From Caballeronia calidae (GTDB lineage Bacteria; Pseudomonadota; Gammaproteobacteria; Burkholderiales; Burkholderiaceae): a stretch of DNA of 64,000 nt. Shown here piece by piece: positions 19,486 through 27,730 of this stretch (positions are counted from its first letter, which is position 1; every line of letters begins with the position of its first letter). The notes beneath the pieces were generated by a model. The model did no database searches and was not told where the DNA came from. It was given only the letters and a program-made list of their open reading frames with translations. The position numbers and the translations under genes were made by a program. The stretch lies in the NCBI RefSeq assembly GCF_900044055.2, contig NZ_FCOX02000009.1, forward strand, positions 123,587 through 187,586. The letters run 5' to 3'.

Positions 19486-19782
19486 ATGACTGTGCGTGAA
19501 CTTATGGATGCATTGAGAGGCGCTGACCCGGAAAGCATCGTGTTGTTCTTAGAGGCGTACGCAGACGTCGGTGAGTCCGACGAAGTTTCACATCTGCTCA
19601 TTCCGGAATTAGCTTGGGTTCATGAAACGGGAGCATTTTTTGGAGAGCGATATGAATTTCGCCTTCCAAAAAGTGAACGCGGCGAAGTCGAAGCCGGACG
19701 CATGGATGTCGTTCAGCGACTCGAACGAGTTGTCGTGCTGTCGAACGGGCCCACGAATCTTCGTTACCTCGTAGACGAGTGA
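19486..19782 (+). CDS. Small hypothetical protein
   Basis: 98 residues from the ATG at 19486, with GGAG about seven bases before it; the frame is open to a TTG at 19471 but that start has no such site. It begins TVRELMDAL and contains DPESIVLFLEAY, a layout shared by short proteins common on mobile elements of Burkholderia relatives. No catalytic motif. It ends just before the start of the next gene, so the two probably form a small operon. Confidence 0.5.
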   Translation: MTVRELMDALRGADPESIVLFLEAYADVGESDEVSHLLIPELAWVHETGAFFGERYEFRLPKSERGEVEAGRMDVVQRLERVVVLSNGPTNLRYLVDE

Positions 19783-19838
19783 AGTCTGGCACTTCGGTGC
19801 CTGCGGTCAATTCAGCGTCGACCAGTAAGAGAAACCAC

Positions 19839-20894
19839 ATGACCACGCCTCGGGAACGAACAATCGCGCTTCTGCGAGCACGTGAGTTGCTCCAGCACAT
19901 GTCCGTGCTTCAGGATACTGTCAACACTGCCGCTCTTCGCTCGAAAGCAGCAGGCGTGTTGCGCCACTATCCCGACGACGGGATGATAAAGGCTATTGCT
20001 GGCGAGTCAAAATGGCTTGAAACCAGGGATGATGCAGCCGGCCTTTCGCCACTGACGAAGAAGGTGTCGCTGCCTGCGATTCCATCGTCCATCGACGACC
20101 CGCATCCGTCGTTTCTGGACGACTTCCGTCAGCGCGAGATTGAGAGTCTAAGAGCAAGGATTCGGGCGGGGAAACTTGTTACCGACGCTGAGTTTCAGCG
20201 ACGCCTGGGACTGTCCGAAGCAAGGCTTCGACGACTCGTCGTTAATGGAAGCGTGTTTGCAATCGACGTCGATGGTCTTCGGTATTTTCCGGCCCTGCTT
20301 GCTGAGGGCCACTACAACAGGAAGAGGCTGTTTTCTGTTTGCCGACTCCTCGTTCCCGCACCGACCGTAGTCCGCCTCCACTACCTCACGAGTCGGCGCG
20401 GCAATCTAGGCGGCCTGACTCCACTCGAGTGCCTAAACGACGACGAGCGTTACAAGTTGTTGAGACGCATGAGTTGGGCAGAGGCCATAGAGTGGCATCG
20501 AACGACGATAACGGCATATGCCGGACAACATAACTTCGAGCCGGCCAACGTAGCGCCTGCCTACCGGGGCGCTGAAGAGCTCGACCCGCGAGAGAACGTT
20601 TGGCAAAGGAGTCTCGCCACGCTTCGACATCACGGATTCACTGGCGTAGCTGCCCCTTACGAACGACTCAATGAAGCCACGATTTTCGTAGCTCAATCAA
20701 AAGCTGGGTTGGGCGAACCTATTGACGGTGCGAGATTGTACTTCACCCTTGACGGTGGCTATGCGACGGTGACCGTCGAGCGCTTCCAGTCTGAAGCAAA
20801 CGACAACATAAAGGTGAAGGTCGACGGAAACGAGACCGTAGAAGAGGCGATGCGCGCAATATTTTCGGATTTGTTGAACCGTGGGCTCCGTTAG
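19839..20894 (+). CDS. BPSL0761-like N-terminus fused to unknown domain
   Basis: 351 residues from the ATG at 19839. The first 60 residues (TTPRERTIALLRARELL, LRHYPDDG) resemble the small stand-alone BPSL0761 family of Burkholderia. The rest includes a possible helix-turn-helix (about 120-155: EFQRRLGLSEARLRRLV) and a C-terminal region with a double YFTLDGGYATV/TVER strand pattern. The frame is also open to a GTG at 19779 overlapping the previous gene. No known function; DNA binding is inferred only from the HTH-like segment. Confidence 0.55.
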   Translation: MTTPRERTIALLRARELLQHMSVLQDTVNTAALRSKAAGVLRHYPDDGMIKAIAGESKWLETRDDAAGLSPLTKKVSLPAIPSSIDDPHPSFLDDFRQREIESLRARIRAGKLVTDAEFQRRLGLSEARLRRLVVNGSVFAIDVDGLRYFPALLAEGHYNRKRLFSVCRLLVPAPTVVRLHYLTSRRGNLGGLTPLECLNDDERYKLLRRMSWAEAIEWHRTTITAYAGQHNFEPANVAPAYRGAEELDPRENVWQRSLATLRHHGFTGVAAPYERLNEATIFVAQSKAGLGEPIDGARLYFTLDGGYATVTVERFQSEANDNIKVKVDGNETVEEAMRAIFSDLLNRGLR

Positions 20895-21011
20895 CCTCAA
20901 GCGAATGGCGCGAGCCGCCGAGACCACGCACGGAGCTTCGGATGAGTGATGCACTCGTCGGTCCTAAAGACCAGATGTCAAACGCGATAATTCGGACAAG
21001 AGGGAGCGACG

Positions 21012-21479
21012 ATGAGCGAAGGCTTTGACGACGTCTTCCTCTACTGGGAAGCCTGTGCTTATTCCGGCAAATGCGAGGTAGTTGACGATTCTCAGCCGCT
21101 TTCCGTTGCACACGGCTGCATTAGCGCCGATATGCGAAGAGTCTATGCATCTAGAGGCAGATGCCTGCTCGCAGCGATGCTCGCAAACCTCAGTGCACTG
21201 TCTCGGTGGTATTACCCCATGGAACCACGGGCGAAAACCAGCAGGACTATGACGATTTATGTCGGCAGGGCCCCATACCCGAATGAGCCAGCAGGCGAAT
21301 TTGTAGCCAAGATGGACATCCATTACGAATGTCGGCGGGCTTCTGGAGCAATACTGATGCTAGGCGAAGATTCCGGCCGTGAGTCTGATTACGTCGACAA
21401 CGTTACATGCCGGGAAACGGACGGCGTGTGGGATATCGTGCTCAATTTATTACGCGCGATGTTCTTCAGCTCTCGATGA
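21012..21479 (+). CDS. Hypothetical protein
   Basis: 155 residues with GAGGGAG before the ATG. Soluble, with six cysteines, no signal peptide and no motif I recognise. It lies between the BPSL0761-like gene and another small gene on the same strand with gaps near 100 bases. Function unknown. Confidence 0.5.
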   Translation: MSEGFDDVFLYWEACAYSGKCEVVDDSQPLSVAHGCISADMRRVYASRGRCLLAAMLANLSALSRWYYPMEPRAKTSRTMTIYVGRAPYPNEPAGEFVAKMDIHYECRRASGAILMLGEDSGRESDYVDNVTCRETDGVWDIVLNLLRAMFFSSR

Positions 21480-21578
21480 GCGAGAAGTTGCCGCCCAGCT
21501 AGCTCTACGCGAAGCCGGCTTCGCTGCTGGTATACAACAATTCGGAGGGGCACTTCCGCGAGCGAATCGGAGCAAGCG

Positions 21579-21839
21579 ATGAACGAATTCTCCCAGCCAA
21601 GTATCGCAGCTCGGCTCAGGCTTCGTTATCACCTAGGCGATGCGATTCGAGATGTTGTTTTGTTTGGTTCCAAGTTCGACGAGGCGGTAGAGCATGTTGC
21701 GGTGCCAGAGGCCGATGCCGCCTTATTCAGGAGTCTACTGAGGTCGGAACTGGAGCATCTGCAGATATACAACTGCGCCCGGTTTCGTCTTCCGATGGGT
21801 GAGGTCCAGGCGTGGATTGGGAAGGGGCGCCCGAGTTAG
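21579..21839 (+). CDS. Hypothetical protein upstream of hipA
   Basis: 86 residues, GGAG just before the ATG. It has a helical middle (LFRSLLRSELEHLQIY) and no HTH motif. It occupies the place where HipB normally lies relative to hipA, but with a 160-base gap and no resemblance to the XRE-type HipB antitoxin. Confidence 0.45.
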   Translation: MNEFSQPSIAARLRLRYHLGDAIRDVVLFGSKFDEAVEHVAVPEADAALFRSLLRSELEHLQIYNCARFRLPMGEVQAWIGKGRPS

Positions 21840-22001
21840 CATCGTCATTGTCGTCGTAGGCGTGCATTTGCTAGGACTACTTAGAGGCTTCGAAGGGGTC
21901 AGTCCGTCCGAACTGGCGCTAGTGCTTCGATAGAAAGAGTCCCGGCGGCGCGTCCGCGTCCCGATGCCAGCGTGAAGACCTCTGGAAAAGGCAAATAGCT
22001 C

Positions 22002-23321
22002 ATGGCCGTACTCGACATGTACTGCAACACCACATTGGTGGGGACGCTCTCAGAAGAGGCTCAAACTTGCGTCTTCACCTATCTGCCCGAGACTTCGACG
22101 GCCGATGTCGTCTCGCTACTCATGCCGGTACGAAGCGACTCGTACACGTGCGTCGGCGGCATCATGCCTTCGTTCCAGATGAATTTGCCGGAAGGCTACA
22201 AGAAGGACATCATCCGCCAGAAGTTCGGGCTGCGCGCGGACTTGGGCGAAATGAATCTTCTCGCGCTAACGGGCGCAAACACAGTCGGACGAGTGAGAGC
22301 AATCCCGCACGGGGCCGCGCTTGACAGGACAGAGTCGAACTTCGACATGGCTAGGCTTCTGGCGAGTACGGACTCCAGAGACCACCTGCTCAAACACCTT
22401 GAGGCTAGAATCACCGAGGGAGTTTCGGGCGTCATGCCTAAAGCGCTGGCGTCATGCGAGGTGAGCTCGACCAAGGAGACCGGCGAGTACATCTTGAAGA
22501 CGGGTCCCCTTGACCTGCCGGGCCTCAGCATTAATGAGTACCTGTGTCTGGAGGTAGCGAGAAACACGGGCCTAGATGTCCCGGAAACTCGCCTTTCAGA
22601 CGATGGTCAGGTGCTTGCGATACGGCGTTTCGATGTTAGCGCGGATGACACACGTCTTGGAGTCGAAGACCTGTGCGCCCTGAAGGGGCTCGACCCTGCG
22701 CGCAAATACCAAGGGACGGTCGAAGACCTGGCAAAACTCTGCAATCGGTTTCTTGGCGTCGATTACAAGGAAGACGGTAAGCGAAAGCTCTTCTTGCTAT
22801 TGCTGCTGAATTACGCGTTGCGTAACGCTGATGCGCATCTCAAGAATTACGCGCTGACGTACAGGACCGGTCGAGACGCGCGTTTGGCTCCCGTATACGA
22901 CATCGTGACGGTCACCGCGTACCCACGTTATCGCGACGACACGCCCGCATTGCCTCTCAAAGGCAAAAAAGTATGGCGCGTTGGTCGAGCGCTGTTTGAA
23001 TACGGCGGCGTCCGATTGGGTCTTTCGGGCAGCGAGATGACAGCAGCGCTCGAACAGGTAGAAAGCGCGGTGCTCAAGGTGCTTCCGCTGGTTAAGGAAT
23101 ATGCCGACCGATATCTTGAGTTCAGGGACGTCGGCCAGCGAATGCTGGACGCTTGGGTGCAAGGCGTCGAGGACATCAAGCCTGATACGAAGCCAATAAA
23201 AGGCAACGCTGCGCCTTTGCAAGAGCAGGCGGCGCCGTCCCGTTCGCGTTCGGGTAAAAGACGAAAGGCCGTTAATCCCTACGTCGCCTCGGACGGACCA
23301 TTCGGGCACAAAGCTCGATAG
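22002..23321 (+). CDS. hipA: HipA-like serine/threonine kinase toxin
   Basis: 439 residues. The HipA pattern is complete: N-terminal lobe with SFQMNLPEGYKK (57-68), the P-loop VSGVMPK (141-147, S142 in the place of the autophosphorylated serine), YILKTG (K166), NEYLCLEVARNTGLDVP (about 178-194), catalytic NADAHLKN (D277, N282) and the YDIV metal site (D300). HipA kinases phosphorylate targets such as glutamyl-tRNA synthetase and cause growth arrest. A basic, low-complexity tail (about 395-439) is an addition to the usual fold. No HipB-type gene is present upstream; an HTH gene follows. The substrate is unknown. Confidence 0.8.
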   Translation: MAVLDMYCNTTLVGTLSEEAQTCVFTYLPETSTADVVSLLMPVRSDSYTCVGGIMPSFQMNLPEGYKKDIIRQKFGLRADLGEMNLLALTGANTVGRVRAIPHGAALDRTESNFDMARLLASTDSRDHLLKHLEARITEGVSGVMPKALASCEVSSTKETGEYILKTGPLDLPGLSINEYLCLEVARNTGLDVPETRLSDDGQVLAIRRFDVSADDTRLGVEDLCALKGLDPARKYQGTVEDLAKLCNRFLGVDYKEDGKRKLFLLLLLNYALRNADAHLKNYALTYRTGRDARLAPVYDIVTVTAYPRYRDDTPALPLKGKKVWRVGRALFEYGGVRLGLSGSEMTAALEQVESAVLKVLPLVKEYADRYLEFRDVGQRMLDAWVQGVEDIKPDTKPIKGNAAPLQEQAAPSRSRSGKRRKAVNPYVASDGPFGHKAR

Positions 23322-23344
23322 CTGAGTGTGGCGCTTTCGGTCCA

Positions 23345-23521
23345 GTGCCTACGTCGGGGGGGCGCTACGTATATTTCGATACTGCAGCAGTTTCCGATGC
23401 GTTAGCTGCAATGGAACTGAATGTCGTGAAGAGGAGCTACGATGTGACTCGCCAAATGTCTCTCCGACTGGCGCGTTACTTCGCTGGAGCTTGCGGCCCT
23501 CCCGGACTAGAACCGAAATGA
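23345..23521 (+). CDS. Possible micro-ORF coupled to the HTH gene
   Basis: 58 codons from a GTG, ending in a TGA that overlaps the ATG of the next gene (ATGA). The reading includes RYVYFDTAAVSDALAAM and a basic RSYDVTRQMSLRLARYF segment and looks like real protein. There is no clear ribosome binding site and the start is a guess. The overlap with the HTH gene is the main support. Confidence 0.35.
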   Translation: MPTSGGRYVYFDTAAVSDALAAMELNVVKRSYDVTRQMSLRLARYFAGACGPPGLEPK

Positions 23522-23859
23522 AGACATCACCGTCTGAGCTGCTGTCTGTTCATGAGCTAGCGCAACTGCTGTTCGTATCCCCTCGCTACGCGCGCAGGCT
23601 CATGCAGCGGCATGCTCTTCGACCCGTGACCGTCATCCGTGGTCAGAAATTTGTGAAGCGGCAGAAGGCGGCAACCTACCGCAGAAAAATGAAGAGAAGG
23701 CAGCACGCCGCATTGGGGCGGATGATAGCGGCCAGCGACCATGCGGGACTTTATGACATCGAGGCGTACCCCAAAACATTGTCGATTGTTGACATGGCCG
23801 GCTCTCTAAAGCCACAAAAGCGCGTCGACATTGAGGACATGAACCCGTGGAAAAGCTGA
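23518..23859 (+). CDS. Excisionase-type HTH protein, antitoxin-like
   Basis: 113 residues from the ATG in an ATGA overlap. An N-terminal HTH of the excisionase type (SVHELAQLLFVSPRYARRLM) is followed by RGQKFVKRQKAATY, a basic helix and a GLYDIEAYPK tail. The HTH-then-...GLYD layout is like antitoxins paired with PIN toxins, but no PIN gene is visible here. The nearest candidate toxin is HipA, about 200 bases upstream, so this may be its antitoxin or repressor; that is an inference from position. Confidence 0.55.
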   Translation: MKTSPSELLSVHELAQLLFVSPRYARRLMQRHALRPVTVIRGQKFVKRQKAATYRRKMKRRQHAALGRMIAASDHAGLYDIEAYPKTLSIVDMAGSLKPQKRVDIEDMNPWKS

Positions 23860-24477
23860 CAGCGCGCACGACTGCTAGAAAATGCCACTGCCTCATTCAG
23901 AGGTGACGACTATGGCGCACCAAACACAGCACGTTATCCGCAGTAGCGAAGTTGGCGAAGAGACGCATCGCGTCATTTCAAGGCGGAGTGGCAAGGTACA
24001 AGGCAATTCGTTCGCGGGCTCGCTACATCTCCGACGCCCATCGAGCCAACTCTTCGGCTCTTCGCTCGTGCGTCGGCTTGCCGCCATGTCAGGCTCCGAC
24101 GCGGCACGAGTTGTGGAACCATTGGTCGAAATCCCGGTGCCGCTCGGAAAGCACGCCCGTTACAGGCTTTGCAGCTTTGGAAGCCAGTGGCTCTTTATCG
24201 GAAGCGCTTGATAGCAGTTTCCAAGCTTCGGCGCATGGTGGTCGCTTTGGTAGTGGAAGGGCCTCGCCGGGTCGGTTCGCCGCGAGTCAAGCTCACTGAT
24301 GCGACTTGTCGCAGCGGCCTTCAGGCTGAGGAGCAATGGTGCATGGAGCACGGTTCCTCTCGGCCCGTTCCAGCAATAAAGGCATCCATTCCACAATGCC
24401 TGCGAATGCTTTGATGTCTTCATCGCGTCGACGCATGGTACCAACACTTGCCCGAAGCGCGGCGGCGCGAACGGCAG
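23860..24477. other. Intergenic region
   Basis: About 620 bases between convergent genes. Overlapping frames (23882-24299, 24160-24447) have no consistent coding signal. No terminator hairpin was identified. Confidence 0.4.
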
Positions 24478-25053
24478 CTATCTCCCGTACTTCCGCACCG
24501 AGCCAGTAACAACACCAACAATCTCCAGCGAGCCTTGAGGCCGAATCGCCGCGAAGTCTGGGTTGGCCGGCTCAAGATAGAAGGCCCCATCTTTGTCAAG
24601 CCGTAACGTCTTGACAGTCAAGTCGCCATCAACGAGCGCAACGACGATGTCTCCGTGTTTTGTCGGCCGATTCTTCTCGACAACAACGAGGTCTCCGTCC
24701 AGAAGGCCGACATCTCGCATGGATTCTCCCCGCACCCGGCACAGAACGGTACGGTTTGGGTCGTCGACGAGATAGTCGTCAATCGTAAGCAACTCGGCTT
24801 GGTCTTGGCCCTCCGGTTCCGGGAGTCCAGCTCGAACGGTGCCTATAACCGGCCGGCCAAAGAATCGGCGATTCGGAGCGATGCGGCCGTCGACGCGTTC
24901 GAGATAGCCCGCTTCCGAAAGGCGCTTAATAAGGGCGAATACACTGCTCGAGCTCGACAATCCAACAACGTCGCAAAGTTTCGACATGCTGGGAAATGCT
25001 TGGTTGCGCTTCCAGTAGGTGCGCAAAGCCGCTAGATAGCCGTCATCGCCCAT
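24478..25053 (-). CDS. LexA-like S24 peptidase repressor
   Basis: 191 residues from the ATG at 25053, which has GAGG seven bases upstream; an in-frame ATG eight codons earlier lies inside the palindrome and is less likely. The N-terminal winged HTH (about 10-50, LCDVVGLSSSSSVFALIKRL) is LexA-like. The S24 domain has the Ala-Gly cleavage bond (A75-G76 in VRAGLP), the serine in GESM (S111) and the lysine in TVKTL (K148). This protein should repress SOS-type genes and cleave itself with RecA. Since a core LexA is expected elsewhere, this is probably an accessory repressor. Confidence 0.8.
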   Translation of the reverse strand: MGDDGYLAALRTYWKRNQAFPSMSKLCDVVGLSSSSSVFALIKRLSEAGYLERVDGRIAPNRRFFGRPVIGTVRAGLPEPEGQDQAELLTIDDYLVDDPNRTVLCRVRGESMRDVGLLDGDLVVVEKNRPTKHGDIVVALVDGDLTVKTLRLDKDGAFYLEPANPDFAAIRPQGSLEIVGVVTGSVRKYGR

Positions 25054-25065
25054 TTGTTCGCCTCG

Positions 25066-25081
25066 TCGAATGAACATTCGA
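25066..25081. promoter_or_regulatory. Palindrome at lexA-like start, candidate operator
   Basis: TCGAATG-AA-CATTCGA, a perfect 7-bp inverted repeat spaced by two bases, 13 bases before the LexA-like start codon. The position and size fit autoregulation. Confidence 0.5.
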
Positions 25082-25390
25082 TGAGATTGTAGCTTATTGT
25101 GATGCGGCTTGTTCTGCTGAGGTGGACAGTACCTTCAGTAAGCAGCGCGGGAAGTGCCGACTTGACAATCTCCGCATTACGGCGGATACAATTTGTAGAC
25201 AAGGGATTCAGCCCGTGAGGGCGGTCGATTGCGCTTCTGTGCGAAACAGGGTCGTGTTGACGCTGACAAACGTGGCCGCGAACGAAGGCACGCCAGGAAG
25301 GCGGAACTGCAGTAGTCTGGGTATTGGCCGTCGCTTTTCGACGTCCCTTATGAAGTCGAGGTCGTAGTTTTACAGTTTCGGCGGCTCCAC
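25082..25390. other. Intergenic region
   Basis: Contains the divergent promoters of the LexA-like and AraC-like genes. No certain promoter boxes were found beyond the palindrome. Confidence 0.35.
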
Positions 25391-26407
25391 ATGAACGCGC
25401 AAATTGCTGATTCGATGTCCATCCTCGGAATGCATGGAATGTCGTTGCCCGCAGAGCAGGTGGCGTTTTCCACATTCAAGGACGTCCATGAGCAAGCGCG
25501 TGGAATCGACGGCTGGAAGCTCGATTACACCCAGATTTCTTGTGGCCGGTTTGAGGGTACGGTGAAGGTCACCTGGATTGGCGGTGTGCGACTGGTCCTC
25601 GAACAGCGTAACAAAGTCATCCTCTCTCGTGGGTCGACTCCTTCAAATCGGCTTGTTGTGACCGTGCCGCTCGAGCTGGAGGGCCACTCGTGCATGTGCG
25701 GTGAGAAGAGCGACCGCGATAGTCTCCACGTCTTCTCCAGTGCGCCGAACTTCGAGTTCTACTCGCCCGAGAGGCACGTCCTCGTAAACGTGGAAATTGA
25801 TATCGACCAACTCTCGAATCCGTTGCTGAGGCCCCAGGCTGAAAAGCTTCGGCAAGAGGCTCACATGCCTGTGGTCCCGATGAGCGGGGACGTTGCCGAA
25901 AGCCTCCGGGAGCTCGTCAAACTTGGCCTCGCGAGTTCGACCGCCGCGTCCGCGAGCGCCTTCGAAAACTCGTCTCGTTCGAAGCTCATGGAGCAGACGA
26001 TACTTTTTGGACTATCGGAAGCAATCGAAGCCAACACCTTGAGCGAGAGCGCCAGCCGTGCAATCAAGCATTGGGCGACTGTGAACCTCGTGAGAGAAAG
26101 ATTGGAGAACCCGGCCACATGTCCTCTTTCGATAGCCGAACTTTGCGTACAGCTTCAGCTCAGCCGTCGCACCGTCCAAAATGCTTTCCAACTGGCGCTA
26201 GACATCAACCCGACCGCATATTTGCGCGCTGTACGTCTCAACTACGTTAGACGAGACCTGCGACTTGGACAGACTGTCACCGAGGCGGCGCTTCGATGGG
26301 GATTTTTTCAGCTCGGCGCGTTCGCCCAAGACTACAAAAAAATGTTCGGTGAGCTGCCATCGGAAACCGCGCGAAAGCTAAGACAGCTGTCAGCGGTATC
26401 CCGCTAG
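25391..26407 (+). CDS. AraC-family transcriptional regulator
   Basis: 338 residues with a weak ribosome binding site. The C-terminal 100 residues hold the double HTH of AraC proteins (LSIAELCVQLQLSRRTVQNAF, then DINPTAYLRAVRLNYVRRDL and VTEAALRWGF). The N-terminal two thirds resemble the ligand-sensing region of EutR-like members. It stands first in the catabolic island in the same direction, 415 bases from the DapA-family gene, and probably activates it in response to the substrate. Confidence 0.8.
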   Translation: MNAQIADSMSILGMHGMSLPAEQVAFSTFKDVHEQARGIDGWKLDYTQISCGRFEGTVKVTWIGGVRLVLEQRNKVILSRGSTPSNRLVVTVPLELEGHSCMCGEKSDRDSLHVFSSAPNFEFYSPERHVLVNVEIDIDQLSNPLLRPQAEKLRQEAHMPVVPMSGDVAESLRELVKLGLASSTAASASAFENSSRSKLMEQTILFGLSEAIEANTLSESASRAIKHWATVNLVRERLENPATCPLSIAELCVQLQLSRRTVQNAFQLALDINPTAYLRAVRLNYVRRDLRLGQTVTEAALRWGFFQLGAFAQDYKKMFGELPSETARKLRQLSAVSR

Positions 26408-26822
26408 CCGCCAACTCCGCCTCCCTCCCATGCGACCTGACCTTCCAGGTCGAATTGCTGCTGGCTTTGAAGTCGTTAGATTTCGACCATCCTCAGCGGA
26501 CCAGCGGAACTCTCTGCCTTGCTTTGACGATGCAATCTGCGAGTCGACGCGAGAGCAGACGAGCGCGTTTCTTCGCCGCGTGGTCCCGCAATGCGAGCTG
26601 TACCCCGTATAAACCCCTAGATGCCGAAATCCAATAGTCGGCCGGACTCTGGACAACTACTGTAGGCGCTAAGGGGCAGTTGCATGTCGTTTGCGATGAG
26701 ACAGACGAAACGACGTCTTCTGCCGGGGTCCGGAGTTTAGGCCCATTTACTGTGCTACGCGTCGCATCCCGCAATACGGCGCAGGTCAGGTCAACGTGAA
26801 CGAAATCGAAAAGGTGTAGCGA
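26408..26822. other. Intergenic region upstream of the catabolic genes
   Basis: Contains one copy of the 29-bp repeat that is shared with the region upstream of the ABC transporter. Short frames across it have no start signals. Confidence 0.5.
26611..26639. promoter_or_regulatory. 29-bp repeat, copy 1, candidate regulator site
   Basis: AAACCC, three variable bases, then GATGCCGAAATCCAATAGTC, identical in 26 of 29 positions to 29245-29273. Both copies face a downstream gene cluster, as expected for an activator site. It starts 212 bases before the DapA-family start codon. Confidence 0.6.
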
Positions 26823-27716
26823 ATGAGCGAGTTTAAATTCCCCGGAGTGAACCTGGCTGTTACCACGCCGTTCAATGCCGACGGCAGCATCGACTTCAGT
26901 CGTTTTGAAGACCTGCTCGAGCGATACGTCGAAACTGGCGTCGATGGGTTTGTATTGAGCTCGGGGACGGGTATGCATGTCTATCTCTCCCAAGACGAGT
27001 CGATGGAGCTGGTTGAGCGGGGCTCTAAGGTAATTCGTGGGCGAGCAAAACTTATCGCTCAGGCGTCTGCGCTGCTGGTCGACGACGTCGTTGCGCGAGC
27101 CCGGCATGCTGCCGCGCAGGGCGCTGACGGCATCATGGTTCTTCCGCCATTCTTCGAGGGTCCTACAGACGACGATGGCGTATTCGACTTTTATTCTGCT
27201 GTCGGCGAAGCAGGCATTCCGATTATTGGCTACAACGTCCCGCATGCGGTCGGCGTGGAGATTACGCCGTCGTTGTTCCGTCGCTTGAGCGAGATTCCTC
27301 AATTCCACACGGTCAAGGACAGCAGTGGTGACTTGGCAAAACAGGCTTCGCTAACGAGAACGGGACTTCCGGTGATGAACGGTGCCGACCCGCTTGTTCC
27401 TTACGCGCTCTACGCCGGCGCCAAGGGTCTGATTTGGGGCGGTGCAAACTTTGCGCCGAGAACGTGCGTTGCACTCGTACGCGCGGCGAAGGAACGTAAA
27501 TGGGATGAAGTGCGAGAACTGTGGCGGACACTTGAACCCTCGATGTCGCTCATTTGGGAAGGCGAATACGTTCAGTCCGTGTACGCCGCTGCCGAGATGA
27601 CCGGATACGGTGCAGGCGCTCCGCGTCGACCGCTCAGGCGCCTCGATTCCAGCAAGGTCGACGCACTGCAAGCTTCGTTGAAGGACTTGGTCAAGCGCGA
27701 GAAGGTCGTTTCTTAA
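26823..27716 (+). CDS. DapA-family deaminase/aldolase, HypD-like
   Basis: 297 residues, AGGTG before the ATG. DapA-superfamily TIM barrel with the Schiff-base lysine in HTVKDSSG (K165), the proton-relay tyrosine in GYNVPH (Y137) and the SSGTG loop (46-50). In hydroxyproline catabolism the family member deaminates delta-1-pyrroline-4-hydroxy-2-carboxylate to alpha-ketoglutarate semialdehyde. The neighbours (FAD oxidoreductase, epimerase-family enzyme, aldehyde dehydrogenase) support that role; the enzyme could alternatively be a lyase of another substrate. It is followed closely by the oxidoreductase gene. Confidence 0.75.
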   Translation: MSEFKFPGVNLAVTTPFNADGSIDFSRFEDLLERYVETGVDGFVLSSGTGMHVYLSQDESMELVERGSKVIRGRAKLIAQASALLVDDVVARARHAAAQGADGIMVLPPFFEGPTDDDGVFDFYSAVGEAGIPIIGYNVPHAVGVEITPSLFRRLSEIPQFHTVKDSSGDLAKQASLTRTGLPVMNGADPLVPYALYAGAKGLIWGGANFAPRTCVALVRAAKERKWDEVRELWRTLEPSMSLIWEGEYVQSVYAAAEMTGYGAGAPRRPLRRLDSSKVDALQASLKDLVKREKVVS

Positions 27717-27730
27717 GGTCGGATGGCATC

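Noticed and set aside
20945..20955. Partial third copy of the 40-bp repeat (GTGATGCACT)
   Set aside because: Only ten bases match, which is expected by chance in a window of this size.
26493..27308. 271-codon antisense frame over the DapA-family gene
   Set aside because: Sense-strand motifs are clear and this frame has no start signal; it also runs across the intergenic repeat.
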